Assembly: GCA_963727535.1 (NCBI GenBank)
Contig: CAVSGR010000004.1
Span: 1-64,000 of the forward strand
Direction: 5' to 3'
DNA from: RBG-16-34-14 sp963727535
Lineage (GTDB): Bacteria > Bacteroidota > Ignavibacteria > Ignavibacteriales > Ignavibacteriaceae
DNA length: 64,000 bases
Below the pieces are notes generated by a model that made no database searches, had not been told where the DNA came from, and worked only from the letters and a program-made list of their open reading frames with translations. Position 1 is the stretch's first letter. Every line of letters begins with the position of its first letter. Of the stretch, positions 1 to 9,808 are shown piece after piece. Both the position numbers and the translations under genes were made by a program.

Positions 1-255
1 CTTTCACAGAATTACCCAAATCCATTTAATCCAAGTACAAGTATAGAGTTTGAAATAAAGGAAGATGCCAGAGTAAAGTTAACTGTGTATAATATACTTG
101 GAGAAGAAGTAGCAGAGTTAGTTAATGGGGATATGAATGTAGGAACACATAAGGTTGACTTTAATGCAGCCAACTTAGCAAGTGGAGTATATGTATATAG
201 ATTAGAGGCAGGTAACAGGTTCACAGAGACTAAAAAGATGATGTTGATGAAATAA
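1..255 (+). CDS. C-terminal end of a secreted protein with type IX sorting module (partial)
   Basis: The window opens inside this gene. The visible 84 codons begin LSQNYPNPFNPSTS and end with TKKMMLMK before TAA at 253-255, which is the beta-rich sorting module seen at the end of type IX secreted proteins; it should direct export across the outer membrane and be removed at the cell surface. The stretch is essentially identical to 1377-1631, so this is the tail of an earlier copy of the gene that starts at 389. The body of this copy lies outside the window, so its other domains are inferred only from the neighbouring copies. Confidence 0.85.
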   Translation, partial: LSQNYPNPFNPSTSIEFEIKEDARVKLTVYNILGEEVAELVNGDMNVGTHKVDFNAANLASGVYVYRLEAGNRFTETKKMMLMK

Positions 256-388
256 GTTAGACACCTGTAACAAAGTGCGAGTGTGAGAAAAGGGGAAGCG
301 AAATGATGAATATGTTTTTGATACGATAACAAGGTGGAGAGAGAACAGAAAGAATAAATCTCTCCTGAAAATATGAGTAGGAGAAAAA

Positions 389-1631
389 ATGATACGATGT
401 GTTTATGTTCTTTTGTTGGCAACGATGTTTTATGTTAGTTCAAGTGCTCAGGTAGATTATCAAATGAGCCTTGATAATGGTCAGATAGTAGATTCCAATA
501 CTTTTGAGTTCAATGTGTACATCAAGAGTGTGGATAGTACCTTTCAATTAACTTCATATCAATGTTCCTTTTCATTCAATGTTAATGATTCAGATAGCAA
601 CTCACTGACATTTACATATGTACCGGGGACTTCCGAGTTAAATAATCCTCCTTCGTTTAGCATTGGATTAAATACAGGTGACGGAACTCAGAAACTGACT
701 TTCGCATCAACACCGGGAAGTGACTACATATCCTCAACTCCATTACGTGTAGGAAGTTTTCGTTTACAGGATGCAAATCCTTTGGGTGAAACAAATCCAA
801 ACGTAAGATGGAATTTTGAAGGAAATGTTGCAACAATACTTACAGGAAGCAATTTTGTTAATATTACAAATCCATCCAATCATATAAAGAGTTTTGGAGA
901 TTTAGTAAACTACCAGGTAGTAGGTGTAACAGCATCGGCAACTACAGACACAAATACAGCACCGGAAAAAACAATAGATGGTTTAGGATATTATGATGGT
1001 GATCCTAACGCGAGATGGGCTGCTCAGTCAATGCCTCAGTATATTGTTTTTGATTTAGGATCAGAGAAGTCAGTAAGTATGACGAAATTTTCATTCTTCA
1101 ATTTTCAGGAAGGAAGAGTATATCAATATAATATATCTGTTTCAGATGACCAGGTAAACTGGAATGATGTTGTTGTAAATGCATCCTCAGCTTCTGAGGA
1201 ATGGACAGAGAATCAATTTACAGCACAGCAGGCAAGATATGTAAAATTACAGTTCGTATCATCTACTAATAACCCTAATAACTGGGCTAACCTCTGGGAA
1301 GCCCAGATTTGGGGCAAAGATCAAACAACTTCCGTAGAATCAAATCAAGATAAAGAATCACCCGAAAGATTATAAGCTTTCACAGAATTACCCAAATCCA
1401 TTTAATCCAAGTACAAGTATAGAGTTTGAAATAAAGGAAGATGCCAGAGTAAAGTTAACTGTGTATAATATACTTGGAGAAGAAGTAGCAGAGTTAGTTA
1501 ATGGGGATATGAATGTAGGAACACATAAGGTTGACTTTAATGCAGCCAACTTAGCAAGTGGAGTATATGTATATAGATTAGAGGCAGGTAACAGGTTCAC
1601 AGAGACTAAAAAGATGATGTTGATGAAATAA
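389..1631 (+). CDS. Secreted discoidin-domain protein with type IX sorting module (one frameshift)
   Basis: Start ATG at 389 follows a GTAGGAG ribosome site. Residues 1-20 are a signal peptide ending near SSAQ. Residues about 21-180 form a beta-rich, cohesin-like domain; about 190-315 match an F5/8 type C (discoidin/CBM32) fold, with TIDG, RWAAQS, YIVFDLG and ARYVKLQF. The frame ends with TAA at 1373-1375, but one base is missing there: reading on in the neighbouring frame gives KLSQNYPNPFNP and a full sorting module to 1631. A surface carbohydrate- or glycan-binding protein is the likely role, by family. The cohesin-like label rests on general pattern only. Copies lie directly upstream and downstream, so it belongs to a tandem family. 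Confidence 0.82.
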
Positions 1632-1764
1632 GTTAGACACCTGTAACAAGGTGCGAGTGTGAGAAAAGGGGAAGCGAAATGATGAATATGTTTTTGATAC
1701 GATAACAAGGTGGAGAGAGAACAGAAAGAATAAATCTCTCCTGAAAATATGAGTAGGAGAAAAA

Positions 1765-3272
1765 ATGATACGATGTGTTTATGTTCTTTTGTTGGCAACG
1801 ATGTTTTATGTTAGTTCGAGTGCTCAGGTAGATTATCAAATGAGCCTTGATAATGGTCAGATAGTAGATTCCAATACTTTTGAGTTCAATGTGTACATCA
1901 AGAGTATGGATAGTACCTTTCAATTAACTTCATATCAATGTTCCTTTTCATTCAATGTTAATGATGCAGATAGCAACTCACTGACATTTACATATGTACC
2001 GGGGACTTCCGAGTTAAATAATCCTCCTTCGTTTAGCATTGGATTAAATACAGGTGACGGAACTCAGAAACTGACTTTCGCATCAACACCGGGAAGTGAC
2101 TACATATCCTCAACTCCATTACGTGTAGGAAGTTTTCGTTTACAGGATGCAAATCCTTTGGGTGAAACAAATCCAAACGTAAGATGGAATTTTGAAGGAA
2201 ATGTTGCAACAATACTTACAGGAAGCAATTTTGTTAATATTACAAATCCATCCAATCATATAAAGAGTTTTGGAGACTTAGTAAACTACCAGGTAGTAGG
2301 TGTAACAGCAACAGGCAACACCGGATCCAAATACACCTCCTGAAAAAACGATAGATGGATTAGGGTATTATGATGGTGATCCGAACTCAAGATGGGCTGC
2401 TCAGTCAATGCCTCAGTATATTGTTTTTGATTTAGGATCAGAGAAGTCAGTAAGTATGACGAAATTTTCATTCTTACAATTTTCAGGAAGGAAGAGTATA
2501 TCAATATAACGTATCTGTTTCAGATGACCAGGTAAACTGGAATGATGTTGTTGTAAATGCATCCTCAGCTTCTGAGGAATGGACAGAGAATCAATTTACA
2601 GCACAGCAGGCAAGATATGTAAAATTACAGTTCGTATCATCTACTAATAACCCTAATAACTGGGCTAACCTCTGGGAAGCCCAGATAGTGGGCGAAGAAA
2701 ACACCTTACCGGTTGAGTTAACTTCTTATACAGGTTCTGTAAATGATAATAATGTAACTCTTGAATGGCAGACATCTACAGAGTTAAATAATAAAGGCTT
2801 TGAAATAGAGAGGAAAACGGATAAGAGTGAATTTGAAGTAATCGGGTTCGTTCCCGGCCATGGTACAACTAGCGAAAAAAATAGTTATTCATTTACAAAT
2901 AAAGAACTTTTTACCGGGAACTACAGTTACAGGTTAAGTCAAATAGATTATAGCGGGAAATTTGAATATTCAAACATTCTGAATTTCGAAGTAAGTAATG
3001 TTGCAGATTCATATCAACTCTATCAAAACTATCCTAACCCGTTTAATCCAAGCACAAAAATTGAGTTTAATATGAAGGAAAAGGCATTTGTAACACTAAC
3101 TATTTATAATATTCTTGGCGAGAGAGTTAAGGAACTAGTTAACAATGAGCTTCCTCAAGGAAAACATACCTTGGATTTTGATGCTGCGAGTTTACCTAGT
3201 GGTGTATATGTGTATAACCTGAATGTAAAAGATCAATATTCCCAAACCAAAAAGATGACATTATTAAGATAA
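1765..3272 (+). CDS. Second copy of the discoidin/sorting-module protein, with a different C-terminal part (two frameshifts)
   Basis: Same start context and signal peptide as the copy at 389; the first 180 residues differ by only a few. Two extra bases break it: a G near 2322 (the frame resumes at DPNTPPEKTIDG) and an A near 2476 (it resumes at NFQEGRV). After both corrections the frame runs without a stop into the segment starting at 2688. There the protein departs from the first copy and adds a region beginning near LPVELTSYTG, with EWQTSTELNNKGFEIER, a linker module common before sorting domains, followed by YQLYQNYPNPFNPST and TKKMTLLR. Both breaks sit in otherwise conserved sequence, so base errors or recent damage are equally possible. 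Confidence 0.8.
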
Positions 3273-3279
3273 TTTGCTT

Positions 3280-3310
3280 AGCCGGAATAATTGTTTCGGC
3301 TTTCTTTTCT
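3280..3310 (+). terminator. Rho-independent terminator after the tandem array
   Basis: An 8-bp stem (3280-3287 with 3294-3301, one G-U pair) closes a 6-base loop just after the stop at 3272 and runs into TTTCTTTTCT. It separates the secreted-protein array from the sugar region. Confidence 0.75.
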
Positions 3311-3500
3311 ACTTATATCATTCTTTTTTACCCCTTTTAATTTTCCAGAAATGACGTTAATGTTTTAATTTAATACATTAACCAAGGATATAAATATATT
3401 TTTTTATTGTTAGGTAGTCGCTTAAATGGCATTATACTTGCCAAAAACCAACAGCCGTTAAAAAAGAGTTTTATGCTAAATCAGAAGTGAATAAAACTAG

Positions 3501-4331
3501 ATGCCCGAAAAAAAATCAATACTTATAGATACACATCTTCATATTTATGATTGCTATGATATAATCAGGTTTTTTAAGGAAGCGAATAGAAATTTTTCAT
3601 ACTATAATAAAAATCTAAAGTTTGCAGAAAAGTATGTAGGCATTTTGTTCCTTACTGAATCAGACGGCTTTAATTATTTTGATAAACTTCAAGAGAATTC
3701 AAATAATATAATTCAGGATTTGGAAAATGAAGGTTTCTTTATAAAAGAATCTGATGAAAAATGTTCATTAGTTTTTGAAACAGCCGACTCAAACTTAATA
3801 GTAATTATTGCTGGTCAGCAAATCATTACAAAAGAGAAACTTGAGGTTTTGTCATTAGGAACTCAACAAAAAATAGAATATTCACTTTCTTTAGAGGAAA
3901 CAGTAAAAAGAATTAATAATATTGATGCTATCCCGGTTTTGCCGTGGGGATTTGGGAAGTGGCTTGGAAAGAGAAGCGAGGTTATTAATTCTTTTATTCA
4001 AAAAAATCATGGCAATAAATTTTTCCTTGGAGATAACAGCGGCAGATTGGCTTTGTTAAAAGTTCCGGCACAGTTTAAATTTTCGGATCAAAATAAAAAA
4101 ATAGTTTTAAGAGGGAGTGATCCTCTTCCTATTAAATCACAGGAGAAAAAAGCGGGAAGTTTTGGTTTTTATTTTGTTTCTGAAATAGATCTTTCCAATC
4201 CTTTTAGGGACGTTAAAAAGATGATTTACAGTCTCGAGAATGAGCCTGATAATTATGGAAAGCTGGAGAATATTTTTGATTTTTTCAAAAATCAGATTAT
4301 GTTACGATTAACTAAAACGGGGACTAATTGA
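3501..4331 (+). CDS. Putative metal-dependent hydrolase, PHP/amidohydrolase-like
   Basis: A 276-residue protein whose N-terminus reads LIDTHLHIYDCYD; the HxH following a beta-strand is the first metal-binding motif of PHP and amidohydrolase folds. I do not see a clear later set of histidines, although a DNSGR segment follows near residue 178, so catalytic activity is uncertain. No signal peptide or membrane segment. Its stop shares one base with the ATG of the next glycosyltransferase gene, so the two are translationally coupled and it should act in the same glycoconjugate pathway. The family could not be named more closely; a GT partner protein without catalysis is possible. Confidence 0.5.
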   Translation: MPEKKSILIDTHLHIYDCYDIIRFFKEANRNFSYYNKNLKFAEKYVGILFLTESDGFNYFDKLQENSNNIIQDLENEGFFIKESDEKCSLVFETADSNLIVIIAGQQIITKEKLEVLSLGTQQKIEYSLSLEETVKRINNIDAIPVLPWGFGKWLGKRSEVINSFIQKNHGNKFFLGDNSGRLALLKVPAQFKFSDQNKKIVLRGSDPLPIKSQEKKAGSFGFYFVSEIDLSNPFRDVKKMIYSLENEPDNYGKLENIFDFFKNQIMLRLTKTGTN

Positions 4332-5473
4332 TGAAAATTTTATTAATTGCCCCACACCCATTTTTCCAGGAACGCGGAACTCCAATTGCGGTAAGATTAA
4401 TTGCTGAAACATTGTGTGAGTTTGGACATAATGTAGATTTGCTTACATATCATGAAGGTTCAGATATTGAAGTAAAAGGATTAAATCTTTATAGAATACC
4501 CAAGCCGCTTTTTGCTAATAATATTCCAATCGGATTTTCCTTTAAGAAAGTTATTGCTGATATCTACCTGACTTTTTCTTTAATAAAACTTGTAACAAAA
4601 AATAAATATGATGTTATTCATGCAGTTGAAGAATCAATTTTCCCTGCTGTTTTAATAAATAAAATGGCGAAGAAAAAATTAATTTATGATATGGATTCTT
4701 CTCTTGCAGATCAGCTTCTTGAGAAATGGCAATCATTGAATCGTTATCAAAAAATACTCGACGGCTTTGAAGGCTGGGCAGTAAAAAGATCTGATATTGT
4801 TGTCCCTGTTTGCAAATCTCTTGGAGATAAAGTAAAACAATATGATCCTGATAAAAAAGTATTTGTCCTGGAAGATATAGGTTTTGAAAATAGTTCAGAA
4901 AATAAAGAAGATTTAAAACAAACTCTGAACTTAAAAGGAGTTATTGCTTTATATGTCGGCAATCTTGAACATTACCAGGGAATAGATTTAATGTTGGAAA
5001 GTATTGCAAAGATTAATTCTCAGGTTCAGTATTCAGTTGTTATTATCGGCGGGAAAAAAGATGATATAAATAAATACACTGAAAAGGCTAAGGAGTTAAA
5101 TATTTCTGATAAAATTTATTTTACGGGACCGCGTTTGCTTAAGGATTTACCAGCTTATCTTTCACAGGCAGATATACTTATTTCTCCAAGACTGAAGGGA
5201 AAGAATACACCGATGAAATTATATTCTTATCTTATCTCAGGAAAACCAGTATTGGCAACGAACATTGAATCTCATACACAAGCAATTGACGATACTTGTT
5301 CTAAGCTTGTAAATCCTGATCCGGAATCTTTTGCTAAGGGTTTCCAGGAATTAATTGAAAATGAAAATTTGCGGAAGAAAATTGGCGAAGCCGGAAAATC
5401 ATTGGCTAAGAAGAACTATTCACTCGAAAGTTATAAATTAAAATTGAAAAATATTTACGATCAATTGAATTAA
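4331..5473 (+). CDS. Glycosyltransferase family 4 (GT-B fold)
   Basis: About 380 residues. The N-terminal Rossmann half starts MKILLIAPHPFFQERGTP, the usual opening of GT4 enzymes with the acceptor-side glycine loop. The C-terminal half has VGNLEHYQGIDL, IIGGK, FTGPR and ADILISPR, then TPMKLYSYLISGKPVLAT, the nucleotide-sugar binding region. It should transfer a sugar from an NDP-sugar to a lipid or glycan acceptor at the inner face of the membrane. ATG at 4331 overlaps the previous stop (TGATG); a TTG one codon earlier is less likely. The next gene starts five bases after its stop. Confidence 0.88.
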   Translation: MKILLIAPHPFFQERGTPIAVRLIAETLCEFGHNVDLLTYHEGSDIEVKGLNLYRIPKPLFANNIPIGFSFKKVIADIYLTFSLIKLVTKNKYDVIHAVEESIFPAVLINKMAKKKLIYDMDSSLADQLLEKWQSLNRYQKILDGFEGWAVKRSDIVVPVCKSLGDKVKQYDPDKKVFVLEDIGFENSSENKEDLKQTLNLKGVIALYVGNLEHYQGIDLMLESIAKINSQVQYSVVIIGGKKDDINKYTEKAKELNISDKIYFTGPRLLKDLPAYLSQADILISPRLKGKNTPMKLYSYLISGKPVLATNIESHTQAIDDTCSKLVNPDPESFAKGFQELIENENLRKKIGEAGKSLAKKNYSLESYKLKLKNIYDQLN

Positions 5474-5478
5474 GCTTA

Positions 5479-7053
5479 ATGAAAAGAGATATAGAAAAAT
5501 TAAGTAAAGATAAATTTGATATACTCGTTGTAGGTGGCGGTATTCATGGCATCACCGTTGCAAGAGAAGCGGCAAGGAATGGTTACAAAACAGCTTTGAT
5601 AGAAATGAACGACTTTGGTCATTCGACTTCTTTTAACAGTATGAAAGTAATTCATGGAGGATTAAGATATTTACAGCATGGCAACTTAACAAGAATAAGA
5701 CAATCCATTCGCTCAAGAAAGATAATGCAACAAGTTGCACCCGATCTTGTAAAAGCTGTTCCTTTTCTAGTTCCGACTTATGGTCACGGAATTAGAAGTA
5801 AAGAAGCTATGGGAATTGCAATCATGATAAATGATTTAATAAGCTTTGACAGGAATTCTGATATCTCTGCTGAAAATCATATCCCCAATGGATATACTAT
5901 TGGACGTGATGAAGTTTTAAAAATTCTTCCCGGAATAAATAAAGATAAACTCTCTGGCGGCGCAATCTGGTACGAAGTTGTTGTTCAGAATACAGAAAAA
6001 CTTTTGATGAGATTTTTGTCATGATGCATATAAATATGATTTTACTGCAGCTAATTATGTGGAAGCAAAAGAACTTTATTATTCAGAATAATGAAATAAA
6101 GGGAGTTCGTGCAAAAGATAATTTAAGTCCTCAAAAGAATTTGATATTAGTGCAAAGCTGGTGATTAATGCAGTTGGTCCGTGGTTTAATCTTATACAAA
6201 ATTCTTTGAATATTTCGCAATAAACCCAAAATATCTTTAACCAAAGCAGTTAATATTATTGTAAAGAAGAAAATATTTTCTCCATATCAGTGTTGGTTTG
6301 GAAGGGACAAAAGATTTCTCCGACACAAGTGCGATTGTTAAAAGAGGGAAAAGATTTTTCTTTTTTGTCCCGATAAACGATTATACAATGATCGGGACAA
6401 GTTATAAATCTTATGAAGGAAGTTTGAGTGATTACAAAATCAATAAAGAAGATATCCAAGAAATTATTGATGAAGTAAACTCGATTTATCCTGCATTAAA
6501 ATTAACTTTTGATGACGTGAGCTTCTATCATTGTGGTATACTTCCTAAAGATGAAGCTTCCGATTCAAATAATGTCCAACCGGAAAAACATTCTGTGGTT
6601 TATGATTATGAAAAAGATTTTAATGTGAAAGGATTACTCTCAATCAAATCTGTAAAATACACTACGGCACCTGTCATTGCGGAAGCGATTATTAAGAATA
6701 TTGGGGGAAAGATAAGACCTTCTTCTACAAATTTTGCTAAGAATAAGAATCAAGTTGAAATTAATAAAAACGATGATTCATCGATTTTAATTTGTAATGA
6801 TCCGCTTGTTACTTCTGCAGATGTTCTTAATTCAATGAGAAATGAAATGGCATGTACTTTGCAAGATGTTATAATAAGAAGAACCGGGATGGGAATGTTA
6901 AAATGTCCTTCGTACGAAATTATTGCAGCGGCGGCTGATATTATGGCAGAAGAATTAGGTTGGGATGAAAACAAGAAATCATTAGAAATAGATAATGTAT
7001 TAAAGGTTTATTCTCCAATTAAAAACTTGGAACCCGATGTTAGACTTAGTTAA
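5479..7053 (+). pseudogene. GlpD-like FAD-dependent dehydrogenase, heavily frameshifted
   Basis: The N-terminal 181 codons give DILVVGGGIHGITVAREAA (FAD-binding GxGxxG) and MKVIHGGLRYL, the signature of FAD glycerol-3-phosphate dehydrogenases. From 6298 the second half runs to 7053 with RFFFFVPINDYTMIGTS and a helical cap-like end containing RRTGMGMLKCP. Between 6022 and about 6298 the protein can be followed only by changing frame five times (KYDFTAANYVEA, NNEIKGVRAKD, EFDISAKLVINAVGPW, KPKISLTKAVNI), with a net return to the starting frame. The enzyme family oxidises sn-glycerol 3-phosphate or a related alcohol and reduces quinone. Here it sits between a GT4 and a methyltransferase, so its substrate may be a glycolipid intermediate (inference). 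It overlaps the next gene by 17 bases. Confidence 0.75.
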
Positions 7054-7780
7054 AGAAGAAATTTATTCCCAGAAAGCAGATATAGAAACATCTTCGGAAG
7101 ATTATGCAAAAAGATTTTCAGGTAAAATCGGAGAATACTTTTTATCTGTTCAATCTGAAATAACATTGAAATTTTTGAAGAAATGGCAAAATGCAAAAGT
7201 GCTTGATGTCGGTGGAGGACACGCTCAATTAGCTGTCCCGCTGGTTGAAAATGGATATAAAGTAACAATCGCAGGGAGCGACGCGAGCTGTAAAAAACGA
7301 CTTGATAAATTTCTTTCACCATCTACTTTTCGGTTTTATAACTGCAATTTGTTAAAGCTTCCCTTTGATGATAAAAGCTTTGATGTTATTACAAGCATTA
7401 GATTATTAACACACGAAAATAACTGGAAACTGCAAATCTCTGAGCTGTGTAGAGTAGCAAAATATGCCGTTATTGTTGACTACCCGGATATACGCAGTTT
7501 TAATATTCTTTATGATCTCTTATTCGGTATGAAGAAAAAATTTGAAAAGAATACCAGGACTTATAAGAATTTTTCTCGGAAAGAAATTATAGAAGAATTC
7601 AGAAAAAATAATTTTGGAAATGTAACTATCAAACCTGAATTTTTTCTTCCGATGGTTGTTCACAGAGCAATCAAAAATGTTCCGTTATTAAAAAGTGCGG
7701 AAGGACTATTTTCGATATTAGGATTAACAAAACTTTTTGGCTCTCCAGTAATACTGAGAGCAGAAACAAATACAAATTAA
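7037..7780 (+). CDS. Class I SAM-dependent methyltransferase
   Basis: 247 residues, soluble. Motif I is VLDVGGGHAQLA near residues 55-66; an acidic post-I position follows at GSDAS; LPFDDKSFDVITS is the motif IV region used by Methyltransf_11/25 enzymes. The ATG at 7037 lies inside the end of the GlpD-like gene, so the genes are probably coupled. The substrate cannot be read from sequence; methylation of the glycolipid made by the neighbouring enzymes is the simplest idea. Confidence 0.82.
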   Translation: MLDLVKEEIYSQKADIETSSEDYAKRFSGKIGEYFLSVQSEITLKFLKKWQNAKVLDVGGGHAQLAVPLVENGYKVTIAGSDASCKKRLDKFLSPSTFRFYNCNLLKLPFDDKSFDVITSIRLLTHENNWKLQISELCRVAKYAVIVDYPDIRSFNILYDLLFGMKKKFEKNTRTYKNFSRKEIIEEFRKNNFGNVTIKPEFFLPMVVHRAIKNVPLLKSAEGLFSILGLTKLFGSPVILRAETNTN

Positions 7781-7795
7781 AATGTTGAGGAATTG

Positions 7796-8777
7796 ATGAA
7801 AGCTCTTGTTTCCGGCGCAAATGGTTTTACCGGAAGTTATGTAATAAAATTATTGCTTAAAAAAGGCTACGATGTTAGAGGAATAGTTAGAAAAACATCC
7901 AACCTAGAGGCAATTAAAGGCTTGCCTGTTGAACTTTATTATGCAGATTTAGCAACACATCCTTCTTTCGACGATGCAATGAAAGATATTGATATTGTTT
8001 TTAATGTCGGTGCCGCATACAGAGTTGAAGGAGTTCCGCAAAAATATTTTTGGGACGTTAATCTTGAAGGAACAAGAAAACTACTTGAAGCTGCAAAGAA
8101 AAAAAGTGTAAAAAGATTTGTTCACTGCAGTACAGGTGGAGTTCAGGGAAACATTAAAAATATTCCTGCGACTGAAGAAACTCCATATAATGCTGGTGAT
8201 TATTATCAGAAATCGAAACTTGCCGGAGAAAAATTAGCGCTTCAGTTCTTAAAAGATGGTATGCCGATAACAATAATTCGCCCTACTGGAATTTACGGAC
8301 CTGGCGATAATCGTTATTTGAAATTTTTTAAATTTATTAATAATGGTAAATTCAAAATGATAGGAAGCGGTAACACCTATCATCATCTTGTTTTTGTTGA
8401 AGATCTTGCTGAAGGAATTGTATTAGCCGGAGAGAAAGATGAAGCATTAGGGGAGATATTTACTATCGGCGGAGAAAAGTATGTTACCTTAAATGAACTT
8501 GCAGAAAAGATAGCAATCGTTCTTAACAAAAAAGTTCCGAAAACACATATACCTGTTTTCCCAGTTTGGTTTGCTGGATTATTGTGTGAGATTATTTGTA
8601 AGCCATTTCAAAATCAAGCCACCTATATTTCGTAGGAGAGTAGATTTTTTTGTGAAAGATCGTGCGTTCGATATTTCAAAAGCAAAAAGAATTTTAGGTT
8701 ATCAACCAAAATATTCGCTTGAAGAAGGTCTGAAAAGGACAGCAGAGTGGTATAAAGAAAAAGATTTATTGAATTAA
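7796..8777 (+). CDS. NAD(P)-dependent sugar epimerase/dehydratase, extended SDR (one frameshift)
   Basis: Start ATG 7796 is preceded by TTGAGGAA. The N-terminus has SGANGFTGSYV (Rossmann glycine loop), then the active-site YYQKSKLAGE (YxxxK) and RPTGIYGPGD. The overall pattern is that of the HpnA/dihydroflavonol-reductase branch of NAD-dependent epimerases, which reduce or epimerise a sugar or polyisoprenoid-linked intermediate. The frame stops at 8633-8635, but from near 8605 the next frame continues the protein (KPPIFRRRVDFF, then ISKAKRILGYQPKYSLEEGL, the usual SDR tail) to 8777. A single-base indel explains the break. It lies 15 bases after the methyltransferase gene. Confidence 0.83.
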
Positions 8778-8797
8778 ATAAAAAAAACAAATTAGTT

Positions 8798-9535
8798 ATG
8801 GGAAAAGAATTTAAAATTCAGCAATCTGTATCGGGTATTAAAAAATCAAAGCTCGACAGATATAAAGAATTAATAATTGGCTCTGACAGCATGTGGGATT
8901 TGATAAAGTATGAGCTGATCATTTTATTATGCGGATGGATTCCGGGTGCATTAGGAATTCTTTTACGGAGTAAATTATACCCACTAATTCTTGGCAAATG
9001 CGGTAGAGGAGTAATATTCGGCTCTAATGTTGTATTAAGACATCCTCAAAAAATTTCTATAGGTGATAACGCAATAATTGATGACAATGTAATGATAGAT
9101 GCAAAGGGATTAGACAATGTCGGTATTATTTTAGAGAACGAAGTTTTCGTAGGGAGAAATTCTATTTTAAGCTGCAAAGGCGGGGATATTATTTTAAGAG
9201 AAAGAGTGAATATCGGTTTTAACTGTGAAGTATATTCTTCCAGTAAGGTAGAAATAGGTGCGGACACATTATTAGCTGCTTATACATATATTGTTGGCGG
9301 CGGCAGCTATAATCTAGATAGAAAAGATATTCCCATCAGTAAACAACCCGATTTTGTAGGGAAGGGTGGGATTTTCATAGAAGCAGGTAATTGGATAGGT
9401 GCTCATTGTGTGATTTTGGATGGTGTTAGAATCGGAACCGGTTCTGTAATTGCCGCTGGTGCAGTTGTGAATAAAGAAATACCCCCAATGTCTATTGCAG
9501 CTGGGGTACCTGCTAAAGTTATTAAGAGTAGATAA
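8798..9535 (+). CDS. Left-handed beta-helix (hexapeptide) acyltransferase
   Basis: 245 residues. After about 45 residues and a short hydrophobic stretch near 45-65, hexapeptide repeats run from VIFGSNVVLRHPQKISIG through IGADTLLAAYTYIVGGG and IGAHCVILDGVRIGTGSVIAAGAVV, ending IPPMSIAAGVPAKVIKSR. This is the trimeric acetyl/acyltransferase fold of the WbbJ/LbetaH group, which O- or N-acylates sugars using acyl-CoA. The GVPAKVI ending is typical of maltose/galactoside-type acetyltransferases. It probably decorates the glycan made by this cluster. Start ATG 8798 is 20 bases after the SDR stop. Confidence 0.87.
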   Translation: MGKEFKIQQSVSGIKKSKLDRYKELIIGSDSMWDLIKYELIILLCGWIPGALGILLRSKLYPLILGKCGRGVIFGSNVVLRHPQKISIGDNAIIDDNVMIDAKGLDNVGIILENEVFVGRNSILSCKGGDIILRERVNIGFNCEVYSSSKVEIGADTLLAAYTYIVGGGSYNLDRKDIPISKQPDFVGKGGIFIEAGNWIGAHCVILDGVRIGTGSVIAAGAVVNKEIPPMSIAAGVPAKVIKSR

Positions 9536-9808
9536 TAACTAATCAATTCTGCTAATTAACTATTAATTTACAAGTTAAGCTGATCCCAATAAATCTTAGG
9601 ATAAAAGCTGGGCGCAATGATTGTGGAATATTGCAAAACTCAACTCTGGTATTCAGGGAAAAATTTCTATCTATAATTAGTAAATTTGTTTGAGTGAAAT
9701 GCTTTTTATAAAAATATTATAAAAATACTTAGGTTATATATGGCATATCATTAGCTGTTAAATGAAACATAAGAACTATTTTAGTAAAGAAACCACAATA
9801 AAAAAATA

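Larger units (their letters stand above)
1..2690 (+). repeat. Tandem near-identical gene repeats (unit about 1376 bp)
   Basis: Bases 1-1376 and 1377 to about 2690 align throughout: sorting-module tail, the 133-base spacer after its stop, the ribosome site, signal peptide, N-terminal domain and discoidin domain. Differences are few scattered substitutions (for example at 277 versus 1652 in the spacer) plus a divergent linker near 940-975 versus 2314-2345. The first unit starts inside a gene, so the array continues upstream of the window. Past about 2690 the second unit leaves the repeat and carries different 3' sequence. Such arrays arise by unequal crossing-over and are also places where assemblies collapse or expand copies. 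Confidence 0.93.

Noticed and set aside
12..422. Minus-strand reading frames in the repeats (12-422 and 1388-1798)
   Set aside because: They run antisense to the sorting module and spacer; their repetition only reflects the tandem duplication and they have no ribosome site or domain.
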